A stretch of DNA of 64,000 bases. Source: Flavobacterium panacis (GTDB lineage Bacteria > Bacteroidota > Bacteroidia > Flavobacteriales > Flavobacteriaceae). This document shows, one piece after another, positions 8,096-16,957 of the stretch. The stretch lies in assembly GCF_024649945.1 (NCBI RefSeq), contig NZ_JANKMS010000003.1, forward strand, positions 62,001 through 126,000, given 5' to 3'. The translations under genes were made by a program, and so were the position numbers. Position 1 is the first letter of the stretch. The number at the start of each line of letters is the position of its first letter. Below the pieces are notes generated by a model. The model was not told where the DNA came from, ran no database searches, and saw nothing but the letters and a program-made list of their open reading frames with translations.

Positions 8096-8126
8096 CATTA
8101 TTATTGATTACTTGAATCTAAGATTC

Positions 8127-8627
8127 TTAGTATTCGTCTTCGAAGAAACCTGTTCTTTTGTGACCTACATAAAGAATATCTTTACCAGCAGGATCATAGT
8201 CAAAATGAGCTCTGAAAGAGATTTTGTCTACTTTGTGTCCACCTTTAGATACACCAGCTCCTTTTTCGATTTTTCCTTCAGTAATAGTTACTTTAGTTCC
8301 TGGATCAATTATGTTATCAGCAGCTGTAGCTGTGAAAGTTCCAGTTTTAGTGTCAATTTCTACTTTACATTTAATATAGTAACCACGTTTAGCATCATCA
8401 ATCCACATTGTGTTATTGTTGGCTGCGGTATTGTACGTAGAGTGTATAGCATGTTGCGCATATACATTTCCATTAGTATCAGTTACGTCCATAAACCAAT
8501 CACCTGCATAAGCTTCAACAGATGTTCCTCCTGGATCAGTATCTCCAACTTCGTCACAAGCTACAAATGACGTAAGTACAAGCATTGCTACAAGTACACG
8601 TGATATATTTAGTTTTAATTTTTTCAT
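8127..8627 (-). CDS. Lipoprotein resembling Bacteroidetes lipid-binding hydrolase-like family
   Basis: The 166-residue product has a lipoprotein signal peptide with the lipobox at TSFVAC (C24), followed by acidic residues (CDEVGDTD) of the kind linked to surface export in Bacteroidetes. The mature part begins AYAGDWFMDVTDTNG and contains HSTYNTAANNNTMWIDD, then alternating beta-strands. This is typical of a family named lipid-binding putative hydrolase (Lipid_bd). No catalytic residues can be assigned. It is the last gene of the SusC/SusD operon, 10 bases after the preceding lipoprotein gene, so it probably works at the cell surface with that transporter. Confidence 0.75.
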   Translation of the reverse strand: MKKLKLNISRVLVAMLVLTSFVACDEVGDTDPGGTSVEAYAGDWFMDVTDTNGNVYAQHAIHSTYNTAANNNTMWIDDAKRGYYIKCKVEIDTKTGTFTATAADNIIDPGTKVTITEGKIEKGAGVSKGGHKVDKISFRAHFDYDPAGKDILYVGHKRTGFFEDEY

Positions 8628-8637
8628 TTTAATAATT

Positions 8638-9396
8638 TTAAAGTTGTACTTGAGTTAATGTTGAAACGAACTTATAATTAGTCTCCGGATCAGCAGCCCA
8701 ATCAGTTGTTAGTACAAGTGTTTTAGTAGCAGGATCAACAGTTAAACCTGTTATTTTTGCAGATCCTCCGAAATAGTCACATACTGGAATTCCAGGGAAA
8801 GTGAATGTATTAGTGGCGATATTACCAGTAATAGTTCCTCCTACAGCAGCAGAAGTCACTCCAATACTTCTCGAAATATCATACCATCCTCCAAAAGCAT
8901 CAGATACTTGGTAAGAACCGTCAGTGTTTTTCCAGATGTAAATGTATTTAACGTTTTCTGAACTTCCTTGAGATGCAGCCATTAAGGTTCCATTTCTTCT
9001 AGTTGTAGCGATATACACACCTTCAATACTACTAACAAGATCTCCTGTTTTGTAAACGATTACTTTTCTTGTAGTATTTCCTTTGAAACCATCTACGTTT
9101 GTAGCGCTATAAGTTTCAGTGTACTCATCGATTTTGCTTGTGTCAAGAGTTTTAGCTCCTCTGTATTTTCCAGCAAAAGTTATTTCAGTTGGAATTACTG
9201 CTCCATTTTCTGTTGCTACAACTCCAGGATCACTATATGTTGCGCCTAGGGCCACAAATACTGTACTTTCACCATTGAATTCAAATACAGGGTAGTTTGT
9301 AACTCGAGATACTCCAGCACTTGAATCAGGATCGCAAGAAGTAAGTAGTAAACCACTAACTACTACTGTCATCAGTTTTATGAATATATTTTTCAT
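8638..9396 (-). CDS. Surface lipoprotein with DUF5011-like Ig domain (DUF5012 type)
   Basis: This 252-residue lipoprotein has a signal peptide and lipobox LLTSC (C21). An N-terminal Ig-like domain follows, with the pattern VALGATYSDPGVVATENG (about 47-64), typical of DUF5011-type bacterial Ig domains. The C-terminal part (about 120-250) resembles DUF5012/BT_2262-like proteins that accompany Sus-type transporters. It sits between the SusD-like gene and the lipid-binding-like gene, with 14 and 10 base gaps, so cotranscription is near certain. A role as an auxiliary surface binding protein is inferred; its ligand is unknown. Confidence 0.75.
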   Translation of the reverse strand: MKNIFIKLMTVVVSGLLLTSCDPDSSAGVSRVTNYPVFEFNGESTVFVALGATYSDPGVVATENGAVIPTEITFAGKYRGAKTLDTSKIDEYTETYSATNVDGFKGNTTRKVIVYKTGDLVSSIEGVYIATTRRNGTLMAASQGSSENVKYIYIWKNTDGSYQVSDAFGGWYDISRSIGVTSAAVGGTITGNIATNTFTFPGIPVCDYFGGSAKITGLTVDPATKTLVLTTDWAADPETNYKFVSTLTQVQL

Positions 9397-9410
9397 TTTT
9401 TTAATTTTAA

Positions 9411-10883
9411 TTAGTTAACATCCCACCAAACTGGATCAGTAATTGCTTTTAAAGCTGGTGCGTTAGGATTTCTAGTTTTTACGCTGTTAGGAAGAACAAC
9501 TCTTTTTGGGAATAATTCTCCTGTTTGGCTGTTTACAGAAATTCTAAATTGTCCAGGTACATAAGATTCGCTAGTTTGAGGTACAGCAGATACTCTAGGA
9601 TATCCTGTTCTGTTTTGCTCAAAGAAAGATTCGTATCCATTACCAGGGAAACTAGCAATCCATTTTTGAGTAATAATTGCTTCGATTTTTTGTGCTTGTG
9701 TTCCTGTTGAAGGGAATGCATATTTTCCTGCAGCGTCTAGGAAAGTATTAGCGTTTCCAATTCCTGGAACAGTAACTGTACCAATTGTAGTGCTAGTTTG
9801 GTATTTAGCAAAATTAGCTTGAACACCTAAGTCATACTTGTCTTTAGCTCCTGTACCTCCAAAATATCTAACAAGAGCTTCAGCTTGTAAGAAATAGCTT
9901 TCTTCAATACTAATAAAATAGAAAGGAGTTGTTGCCCAAAGTGATACTAAAGATAAGTTAGTAGTACTGTTTAAGAAGTCACCTTGATTATTAGGAACAC
10001 CAACACCATAATATTTATTAAGACGTGGATCTGCATTTGCTTGTAAATAAGAGTATAATGTTTTACTAGCTCTAAGGTTTCCAGTAGTATTTAACTGTCT
10101 TCTGTCAGTTTCGTACAATGGGTTACTTCTGTCTGCAGCATCTTCAAATTGAGTCATTGCAGCATCTTTTGTATCTAAAAATTTAGCACCAGAATTGATT
10201 AAAGTTGTAATTCCTGATTGAGCTAAAGTTGGATCTACTTCTGTTAATCTTGTGTATAATTTTAACAATAAAGTATTACCGAATTTTGTCCATTGTTCCA
10301 TGTCTCCACCGAAAAGGAAATCATCTTTACCTGGATTGTCACCTACAGAAGCATTTAGATCTTTAGATAAAGCTAATTTTAAATCAGCAATCATTAAGTC
10401 GTAAGTTTCTTTACCTGTATTGAATTTAGGATATAGGATGTTTGTATTATTTGCTTCTGCGTAAGGAATAGCATCGTAGATATCTGTTAAAACTTGAGAA
10501 GCTTCAACTTCTAATACAGTAGCCATTAAGAAATATTTAGTGTTCCCTTCAGCAGCAGCTTGTGCTTTTACAGTTCTAATATCATTTAATGCATCATACA
10601 TAGCAGCATATGCCTGTTGATAATCATTAGTACCAATACTGTACTGATCAACGTCTTTGTATTGATTAGAAGTATTGTTTTGTGTCCAGAATTGAGACCA
10701 AAATCCGCCAATTAAAGCGTAGTATGATCCCTGTGCACCTGCAAGACCTGCGATTCCAGCAGGAAAAATGGTGCTATTTGCTTGCCCCGGAGGCAATAAA
10801 TCCGGGTCTCTATTAATGTCAAATACTTCATCGCATGACACTAATAAGAAAAGAGCTGTTATTATTGTTGCTATCTTTTTCAT
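9411..10883 (-). CDS. SusD/RagB family nutrient-binding lipoprotein
   Basis: The 490-residue protein has a lipoprotein signal peptide (lipobox LLVSC, C16) followed by acidic residues. Its mature region is helix-rich with TPR-like segments, including YQQAYAAMYDALNDIRTVKA, then IEESYFLQAEALVR and a C-terminal PQTSESYVPGQFRISVN region. Residue pattern and length fit the SusD-like_2 branch. SusD proteins form the lid of the SusC transporter on the outer surface and bind the nutrient. Gene order susC then susD with a 16-base gap is the standard arrangement. Confidence 0.9.
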   Translation of the reverse strand: MKKIATIITALFLLVSCDEVFDINRDPDLLPPGQANSTIFPAGIAGLAGAQGSYYALIGGFWSQFWTQNNTSNQYKDVDQYSIGTNDYQQAYAAMYDALNDIRTVKAQAAAEGNTKYFLMATVLEVEASQVLTDIYDAIPYAEANNTNILYPKFNTGKETYDLMIADLKLALSKDLNASVGDNPGKDDFLFGGDMEQWTKFGNTLLLKLYTRLTEVDPTLAQSGITTLINSGAKFLDTKDAAMTQFEDAADRSNPLYETDRRQLNTTGNLRASKTLYSYLQANADPRLNKYYGVGVPNNQGDFLNSTTNLSLVSLWATTPFYFISIEESYFLQAEALVRYFGGTGAKDKYDLGVQANFAKYQTSTTIGTVTVPGIGNANTFLDAAGKYAFPSTGTQAQKIEAIITQKWIASFPGNGYESFFEQNRTGYPRVSAVPQTSESYVPGQFRISVNSQTGELFPKRVVLPNSVKTRNPNAPALKAITDPVWWDVN

Positions 10884-10899
10884 TTTACTATATATTTTT

Positions 10900-13800
10900 T
10901 TAGAATGATAATTTTAAAACTCCACCTACTGATCTTTGTGATGGGTTAGCTCCAAATTCTCCTAAATCTGAAAGTACACCAGTTCCGTAAGTTCCTACCT
11001 CAGGATCAACATATGGGTTGTCTCCAGGAGTCCACATAAACAAGTTTCTTGCGTAGATTCCTACTGTGATTTTGTTTAATCCCATGTTTTTACTAAGTGC
11101 AGAAGGGAAGTCGTAGTTTAAATTTACCTCTCTTAGACGTACAAAAGTTTTGTCAATTACGTGATTTTTCTCGTATCCAATGTTACTTTGCGTGTTGTAG
11201 TAGTTAGCAACGTTAGCAAAAGAAACAGGAGTTGTGTTTTCTACATAAGTTATAGAACCATCAGTGCCAACAACTTCGTTAACAGAGTTAGGTACGATGA
11301 ATGGATTTCTGTCATTATAAGTAGTTTCGATACCATTTCCTACGAAATGAGCCAATCTTTTTGTGTAAGAATACATTTCTCCTCCTTGTTTCCAGTCAAG
11401 AGATACACCTAAATTAAAGTTTTTGTATTTGAAAGTATTTTGTAATCCCATTACGAAGTCACGTTGAGAATTTCCAACGTTTTGAGCTTCAGTACTTGCA
11501 ACGTTAATACCGTTTGTAGCGCTTACAATTGGTTGACCAGCTGCAGTAGTTTTAGGTACTAGCGAGTAGTATGATCCAATAGGTTGTCCTTTTACAGCTC
11601 TAAAGAATACGTTATATCCTGCTGCTAAATCTACATAAGGAAGTCCACCATTTACTTCAGTTACCTCATTCCAGTTTTTAGTGAATGTGTAAGTTAAATT
11701 CCAAGTAAAGTCTTGGTTTTTAATTGGACTTGCACTAAGAGAAAGCTCAATACCTTTGTTTTGGATTGTAGCGGCATTAATTGTTTTTTGTGTATAACCA
11801 GTAGATGGATCTAAAGGTAAGTTAACAATTGCATCTTTAGTTGTTTTGTGATAAACAGCAACATCATAACTGATTCTGTTTTTGAAGAATGATCCTTCAG
11901 CACCAAGTTCGTACTCAACGGTACTTTCTGGTTTTAAGTCTGGATTTCCAAGTCTACCGTTAGCCTCGTAAAAACTAACTCCTCCAACTGGAGATGCAAT
12001 GATACCGAAGTTTGCAGCAGCAGATCCAGGAATATAAGAGTTTTCTGTTCTGTAAGGATCAGTGTCGTTTGCAATTTTAGAAGCAGCAGCTCTTAATTTT
12101 AAGAAAGTATCACCGTTGTCAATTACAATTGCACCCAAAGATGCTGACGGGTAGAAATAACTATTGTTTCCAATAGGTAATGTAGATGTAACATCTTGTC
12201 TACCTGTAATAGTAGCGAAATATCTGTTTTTGAAAGCAAATTCTGCAGATGCATAAACTGCTCCAGTTTTTCTTACACTATTAGATTGATCAATTGTTGG
12301 TCTAACAGCAGAGTTAGAAAGTTCATAATATCCAGGAATACCTAGGTTAGTAATCGTATTGAATAATCTGTCGCTCTCTCTTTTGTTAAAGTTAACACCA
12401 CCTAAAAGGTTTAATGTCCAGTCTTCACCTAAATTAGTGTTGTAGTTAAGGTTGAAAAATGTATCAAATTCAGAGTATTCAGATCTTCCTTCTGTAACTC
12501 CACCTACTGTTAAGCTTCCTGCAAGATCTTGAGGGCTTCCTGGTAAGTAGTCAACGATAGCTCCGTAACTTTTGAATCTTTCAGTTCTAACGTTACCACC
12601 AATCTGCCATGTAGCAGTTAATTTATCAGTGATTTTGTAGCTTAAATTAGCATTTCCAAAAAAGTTACTTCCAAAAATTTTAGTACTGTTCTCGTTAATT
12701 GAGAAGTATGGGTTAGTAGCGTAAGGAGTAAAATAGTATGAAGGAGTGTTAAAAGGATTGTTTTTGTAATCTTTTAAATCAACAATACTAACATCCGTTG
12801 GGATTTGTAATAAATCTTGTTGTAAAGTAGAACCTTGTCCAGCATCATCACCTTGACCAGTGTTAACAACACTTTGATCTTTGTAGATATAGTTAATTGA
12901 AGTTCTTAAAGTAAATCTTTTACCTTTTAATCCTCCATTAAAACCAATAGATTGTTTTTTGTATAAATCAGCATCTGTTGGTACAACTCCATCACTGTTC
13001 ACGTTAGAAAATACTAAAGAGAAATCAGATGTGTCTCCACCACCGCTTAAGTTTACAGACTGTGTAGACATTACACCTGTGTTGTAGAAGTCTCTAACAT
13101 TGTTTTTTAAAGCTACATAAGGTTTAATTTGTTGGCTGTTTTCGTAAACAGATCCCCATGGTCTAACTTCTCCATTGAATGCAGGTCCCCAAGAACCATT
13201 TTCATTACTGTAAGAGTTAGATCCAGAGTAGCTTACTCCGTTCCAACCTTGTCCAAATTGAGTCTGGTTGTGTGGAACTCTTGCTACTTCACTTAACTCT
13301 GTAGAAGCTAACATGTCAACTTTAATTCCTGAGTTTGCTTTTCCTTTTTTAGTTGTAATGATAATTACACCACCACCTGCTCTTGATCCGTATAATGCAG
13401 AAGCAGCAGCACCTTTAAGTACTGTCATACTTTCGATATTGTTAGGGTCAAGATCACTAACACCGTTACCAGCATCGTAAGATCTAGTAGAAGTAGCTAC
13501 TCCATTGTTTCCTGTACCTGTTGGAGTATTGTTAATTGGTGTTCCGTCAATTACATAAAGTGGTCCGTTATTTCCAGTAATTGTGTTCAATCCACGGATA
13601 ACAACTTTTGTAGAAGCTCCTGGTTGAGATGGAGAAGTAATGTCAACCCCTGCAATTTTACCAGAAAGTGTTTCGAATGGGTTCGCATTAACTACTTGTG
13701 TAAGCGCATCTGATTTTAAAGTTGTAGTTGCATATCCAAGAGATTTTTTCTCTCTTTTGATACCGAAGGCAGTTACAACTACACCTTCAAGTTCTTGTGC

Positions 13801-14094
13801 TCCTGCATCTGCCATTTTAACATTTACAGTTGAAGAACTTGCGGCTACTTCCTGAGTTTTCATCCCAATGTAGCTAAATACCAAAACTTGGCTTGGTGAT
13901 ACTTTGATCGAAAATTTACCATCAAAGTCAGTTTGTGTTCCCGTTTTAGTTCCTTTAACTAATACACTAACACCCGGTAAAGGCATTCCTGCATTGTCAG
14001 AAACTGTCCCAGAAACAGCTCTTTCTTGCGCAAATGATAATTGCGCAACTAGTACTAGTAAAAGTACTAAGAATCCATTGAACTTTAGTTTCAT
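10900..14094 (-). CDS. SusC/RagA family TonB-linked outer-membrane transporter
   Basis: The 1064-residue protein shows the SusC layout. A signal peptide (1-22, ending SFAQ) comes first, then a carboxypeptidase-regulatory-like beta-sandwich (about 27-100, with GTVSDNAGMPLPGVSVLVKG). A TonB plug follows, with the signature ALYGSRAGGGVIIITTKKG (about 232-250), and then a long beta-barrel ending in VGGVLKLSF with a terminal Phe. It imports a ligand bound by the SusD partner, powered by TonB. No glycosidase, protease or sigma/anti-sigma gene lies nearby, so the substrate cannot be predicted. The upstream region has only a one-mismatch -7 box. Confidence 0.95.
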   Translation of the reverse strand: MKLKFNGFLVLLLVLVAQLSFAQERAVSGTVSDNAGMPLPGVSVLVKGTKTGTQTDFDGKFSIKVSPSQVLVFSYIGMKTQEVAASSSTVNVKMADAGAQELEGVVVTAFGIKREKKSLGYATTTLKSDALTQVVNANPFETLSGKIAGVDITSPSQPGASTKVVIRGLNTITGNNGPLYVIDGTPINNTPTGTGNNGVATSTRSYDAGNGVSDLDPNNIESMTVLKGAAASALYGSRAGGGVIIITTKKGKANSGIKVDMLASTELSEVARVPHNQTQFGQGWNGVSYSGSNSYSNENGSWGPAFNGEVRPWGSVYENSQQIKPYVALKNNVRDFYNTGVMSTQSVNLSGGGDTSDFSLVFSNVNSDGVVPTDADLYKKQSIGFNGGLKGKRFTLRTSINYIYKDQSVVNTGQGDDAGQGSTLQQDLLQIPTDVSIVDLKDYKNNPFNTPSYYFTPYATNPYFSINENSTKIFGSNFFGNANLSYKITDKLTATWQIGGNVRTERFKSYGAIVDYLPGSPQDLAGSLTVGGVTEGRSEYSEFDTFFNLNYNTNLGEDWTLNLLGGVNFNKRESDRLFNTITNLGIPGYYELSNSAVRPTIDQSNSVRKTGAVYASAEFAFKNRYFATITGRQDVTSTLPIGNNSYFYPSASLGAIVIDNGDTFLKLRAAASKIANDTDPYRTENSYIPGSAAANFGIIASPVGGVSFYEANGRLGNPDLKPESTVEYELGAEGSFFKNRISYDVAVYHKTTKDAIVNLPLDPSTGYTQKTINAATIQNKGIELSLSASPIKNQDFTWNLTYTFTKNWNEVTEVNGGLPYVDLAAGYNVFFRAVKGQPIGSYYSLVPKTTAAGQPIVSATNGINVASTEAQNVGNSQRDFVMGLQNTFKYKNFNLGVSLDWKQGGEMYSYTKRLAHFVGNGIETTYNDRNPFIVPNSVNEVVGTDGSITYVENTTPVSFANVANYYNTQSNIGYEKNHVIDKTFVRLREVNLNYDFPSALSKNMGLNKITVGIYARNLFMWTPGDNPYVDPEVGTYGTGVLSDLGEFGANPSQRSVGGVLKLSF

Positions 14095-14178
14095 TTTTAA
14101 ATATTTTGAATTAGTATCGCAAAACTCTTAATAATTTGTTAACTTTCCTAATAAAAAAAATATTTTTTTCGTTAAACA

Positions 14179-15879
14179 TCAAAATTTAACATTATAACAT
14201 ATGTTTATGATAGTGTTATATAATTGCAAATCTGAAGTTTTTTCTCCTCCATTTGTAAGGTTTATTTTTAATAAGCCATTTGGGGTTTGAACGGTCGTTC
14301 CAATGCCTATTCCTATTAATTTTTTTATTTGATTTTTGTTTGAAACGCTTGTGAGATCTTGGTATAATGCGTAATCTAGAATGGAGTTGATGTATAGGCT
14401 TTTTGAAGCTAAATATCTGTATTCTGTAAGAATCATTGAAGTGAAGTTAGCTTGTAGACTGTTTTCTAAAAAACCTCTAATTGAATTCATTCCTCCAAAA
14501 CGAAATAATTCATTAGAAATATAGTTCTGGCTTTTTAAGATATAATTTTGTGAATTTATGTTAATGAAATTCTTAGGATTTAACTCAAAATTATATTTGA
14601 GATTGAGATTCGCAAATAACTGATTACTTGTGCCAACTGTTTCGGGGCTGCTGTTTGTATCTCGTTTTCCAAATCCTAATGTGGTATATATATATGCTTT
14701 GTTAAGGAATATCGGGTTTTGATAATCTGCTTTCTGGTAATCAAAAGTTGTTGTGAGATAAGAATTGTTGAAATCACTAATTGTAGAATTGTTGGTGTTT
14801 TGAATGTCACTCGATTCTGTTGATTGATATCCGATGTAAAGTTTTGAATTGTAGTTTAAGTAATAACCTAAATTGATATCGGTCTTGGTGTTTTGAAAAG
14901 TACTGTCTTGTTTGAAGATGTTTAATTGCGCTTTAATTCCTATAGGAGATTGAAATAGGTATGGAATTTCAATTTTAGTATTAAAGGTTTTTTGTTGGTT
15001 TCCGTCACTTTTCCAGTATAATGAAAATTTTTCTCCGGCATGTAGTGTGTTGATTAATGAAATGTCTAAATATCCATTTAGAACTAGTTTTTTATTTTCG
15101 TCATTTGAAAAACCAATATATCCATCAAAAGTGTTGGCTTTTCTTTTTTCGATGTAGGTGTAGATTTTTGTTGAATCTTTGGTGAAAAGTATTTCGGGGT
15201 ATTTGGTCTGGGAGATAAATTCAAAGCTGTTAAGGTCGTTGTGTATGTTCTTGATGATATCCTGATTGAAAGTTCTGTTGATGTACTTTTTGTTTAATTG
15301 TTTTAAGGCTCCTTTTGGGAAATAATCTTTAGAATTCGTATTTGTGTAATTTACAATAATAGAATTTAAGTTTCTTTTTTTTTCGGAATCAAGATTTAAA
15401 TCGGCATAAATTGCGGAATTCTTTTTGGTGATATTTTTCAATTTTATTTTTGTGAAGGCAAAACCGGCTTTTTCTTTGTTTGAAATCTCCTGATTGAGAA
15501 AGTTTTCTAATTCAGAGTAAGGAATTATCAAGCTGTCTTTGGTGGAGTTTTTTTGGTTATAAAATAGATTGTTTATACCTATATATATATGTACTTCTTT
15601 TATCTTGTTTTTTAAGTCGATTATTGCAGTGAAAGTACTGTCGTTTGTTTTTTTGTTTTCCAGTATTTCAGAGTCTATATATCCTTGTTTTGTTAGTTGG
15701 TTGTTGACTTTTGTGATTTCGTTATAAAGAGATTTCAGGTTAGGGTGCTTTTTGCTATATGATATAGAATCAATTGTTTGGCTTTGTTTTTTGTTGATCC
15801 CATTTACATTTAAGTAAAACGATTGGGCAAAACAGCCTGAAGTGATTAAGAAAATGAATATGTTAAGTAATTGTTTCAA
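14179..15879 (-). CDS. Omp85-superfamily (BamA/TamA-like) outer-membrane protein
   Basis: The 566-residue protein starts at TTG (15879); a stop codon lies seven codons upstream and no ATG offers a better start. It has a signal peptide ending CFAQ and POTRA-like alpha/beta segments (about 20-225, for example SKKHPNLKSLYNEITKVNNQ). A C-terminal barrel of about 16 strands includes the RFGGMNSIRGF motif, the R-G-F signature of the conserved loop of Omp85 proteins, and ends in NVKF. It is shorter than BamA, closer to TpsB/TamA-like proteins. Such proteins insert or secrete other proteins across the outer membrane. The partner is unknown. Confidence 0.8.
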   Translation of the reverse strand: MKQLLNIFIFLITSGCFAQSFYLNVNGINKKQSQTIDSISYSKKHPNLKSLYNEITKVNNQLTKQGYIDSEILENKKTNDSTFTAIIDLKNKIKEVHIYIGINNLFYNQKNSTKDSLIIPYSELENFLNQEISNKEKAGFAFTKIKLKNITKKNSAIYADLNLDSEKKRNLNSIIVNYTNTNSKDYFPKGALKQLNKKYINRTFNQDIIKNIHNDLNSFEFISQTKYPEILFTKDSTKIYTYIEKRKANTFDGYIGFSNDENKKLVLNGYLDISLINTLHAGEKFSLYWKSDGNQQKTFNTKIEIPYLFQSPIGIKAQLNIFKQDSTFQNTKTDINLGYYLNYNSKLYIGYQSTESSDIQNTNNSTISDFNNSYLTTTFDYQKADYQNPIFLNKAYIYTTLGFGKRDTNSSPETVGTSNQLFANLNLKYNFELNPKNFININSQNYILKSQNYISNELFRFGGMNSIRGFLENSLQANFTSMILTEYRYLASKSLYINSILDYALYQDLTSVSNKNQIKKLIGIGIGTTVQTPNGLLKINLTNGGEKTSDLQLYNTIINICYNVKF

Positions 15880-15977
15880 AAAGCAATTGTTTGTTGGTTA
15901 AATGTAAAGCAAATATCCAATGTTTCTTTGTGAAATCATAGATATAAATAATGTTGTTGAAAATTAATGATTTAACG

Positions 15978-16008
15978 TTTGTATAGTGAAAAATATTTTA
16001 TACATTTG
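15978..16008 (+). promoter_or_regulatory. Promoter of the str operon (rpsL)
   Basis: TTTG (15978-15981) and TACATTTG (16001-16008) are both perfect matches to the Bacteroidetes consensus, with 19 bases between them. Transcription should start near 16012, giving a leader of about 50 bases before rpsL. Confidence 0.85.
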
Positions 16009-16012
16009 CAAC

Positions 16013-16027
16013 CCCGTAAAAAGCGGG
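16013..16027 (+). promoter_or_regulatory. Short leader hairpin before rpsL
   Basis: CCCG (16013-16016) pairs with CGGG (16024-16027) around a seven-base loop at the predicted 5' end of the transcript. No T-run follows, so it is not a terminator. It may stabilise the message or bind a ribosomal protein such as S7; that is inference. Confidence 0.4.
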
Positions 16028-16061
16028 AATTTAATAAACATAATAATTTTTAGTATTAATT

Positions 16062-16445
16062 ATGCCAACAATTCAACAATTAGTAAGAACAGGAAGAACT
16101 CAGATCACTAAGAAGAGTAAATCGGTTGCTTTAGATTCTTGTCCTCAAAGAAGAGGGGTTTGTACGCGTGTTTACACTACTACACCAAAAAAACCAAACT
16201 CTGCAATGCGTAAAGTTGCGCGTGTACGTTTGACAAATGGTAATGAGGTGAATGCTTACATCCCAGGAGAAGGACACAATCTACAAGAGCACTCGATAGT
16301 ATTAGTGCGAGGTGGAAGGGTAAAAGATTTACCAGGTGTTAGATATCACATCGTTCGTGGAGCGCTTGATACGTCAGGTGTTGCAGGAAGAACGCAAAGA
16401 AGATCTAAGTACGGTGCTAAACGCCCAAAAGAAGCAAAAAAGTAA
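16062..16445 (+). CDS. rpsL: 30S ribosomal protein S12
   Basis: This 127-residue protein matches S12 along its length. It includes the [20 protein letters not shown] segment of the decoding centre, the site of streptomycin-resistance substitutions, and the later [20 protein letters not shown] loop carrying the conserved Asp that is often methylthiolated. S12 monitors codon-anticodon pairing in the small subunit. It is the first gene of the rpsL-rpsG-fusA-rpsJ operon behind a strong promoter, 24 bases ahead of rpsG. Confidence 0.99.
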
Positions 16446-16469
16446 TTTAAAAACTTTTAAGAAAAAGAC

Positions 16470-16946
16470 ATGAGAAAAAGAGCGGCAAAGAAAAGACCAC
16501 TTTTACCGGATCCAAGGTTTAATGACCAATTAGTAACGCGTTTTGTGAACAACTTAATGTGGGATGGTAAGAAATCTACAGCTTTTAAAGTATTTTATGA
16601 TGCTATTGATATCATCGAAACTAAAAAGCAAAATGATGAGAAAACTTCATTAGAGATCTGGAAAGATGCTTTAACAAACGTTATGCCTCACGTAGAAGTA
16701 CGTAGCCGTAGAGTTGGTGGAGCTACATTCCAAATCCCAATGCAAATTCGTCCAGACAGAAAAATTTCTATGGCAATGAAGTGGTTAATACTTTATTCAA
16801 GAAGAAGAAATGAAAAATCTATGGCACAACGTTTAGCTTCTGAGTGTTTAGCAGCTGCTAAAGAAGAAGGTGCTGCAGTTAAGAAAAGAATGGATACTCA
16901 CAAAATGGCAGAAGCTAATAAAGCATTCTCTCACTTTAGATTTTAA
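16470..16946 (+). CDS. rpsG: 30S ribosomal protein S7
   Basis: The 158-residue protein is S7, a primary 16S rRNA binder of the small-subunit head near the exit site. Diagnostic stretches are [36 protein letters not shown] and [14 protein letters not shown]. Length is normal. It lies between rpsL and fusA (11-base gap to fusA), the standard str operon order. In Escherichia coli S7 represses its own operon; whether it does here is unknown. Confidence 0.99.
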   Translation: MRKRAAKKRPLLPDPRFNDQLVTRFVNNLMWDGKKSTAFKVFYDAIDIIETKKQNDEKTSLEIWKDALTNVMPHVEVRSRRVGGATFQIPMQIRPDRKISMAMKWLILYSRRRNEKSMAQRLASECLAAAKEEGAAVKKRMDTHKMAEANKAFSHFRF

Positions 16947-16957
16947 TTCGTAAAGAA

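Noticed and set aside
8112..8570. 152-residue plus-strand open frame, rich in Ser and Phe
   Set aside because: It is the reverse-strand shadow of the lipid-binding-like lipoprotein gene, which has a signal peptide and operon context; the plus-strand product has no sensible start region or family.
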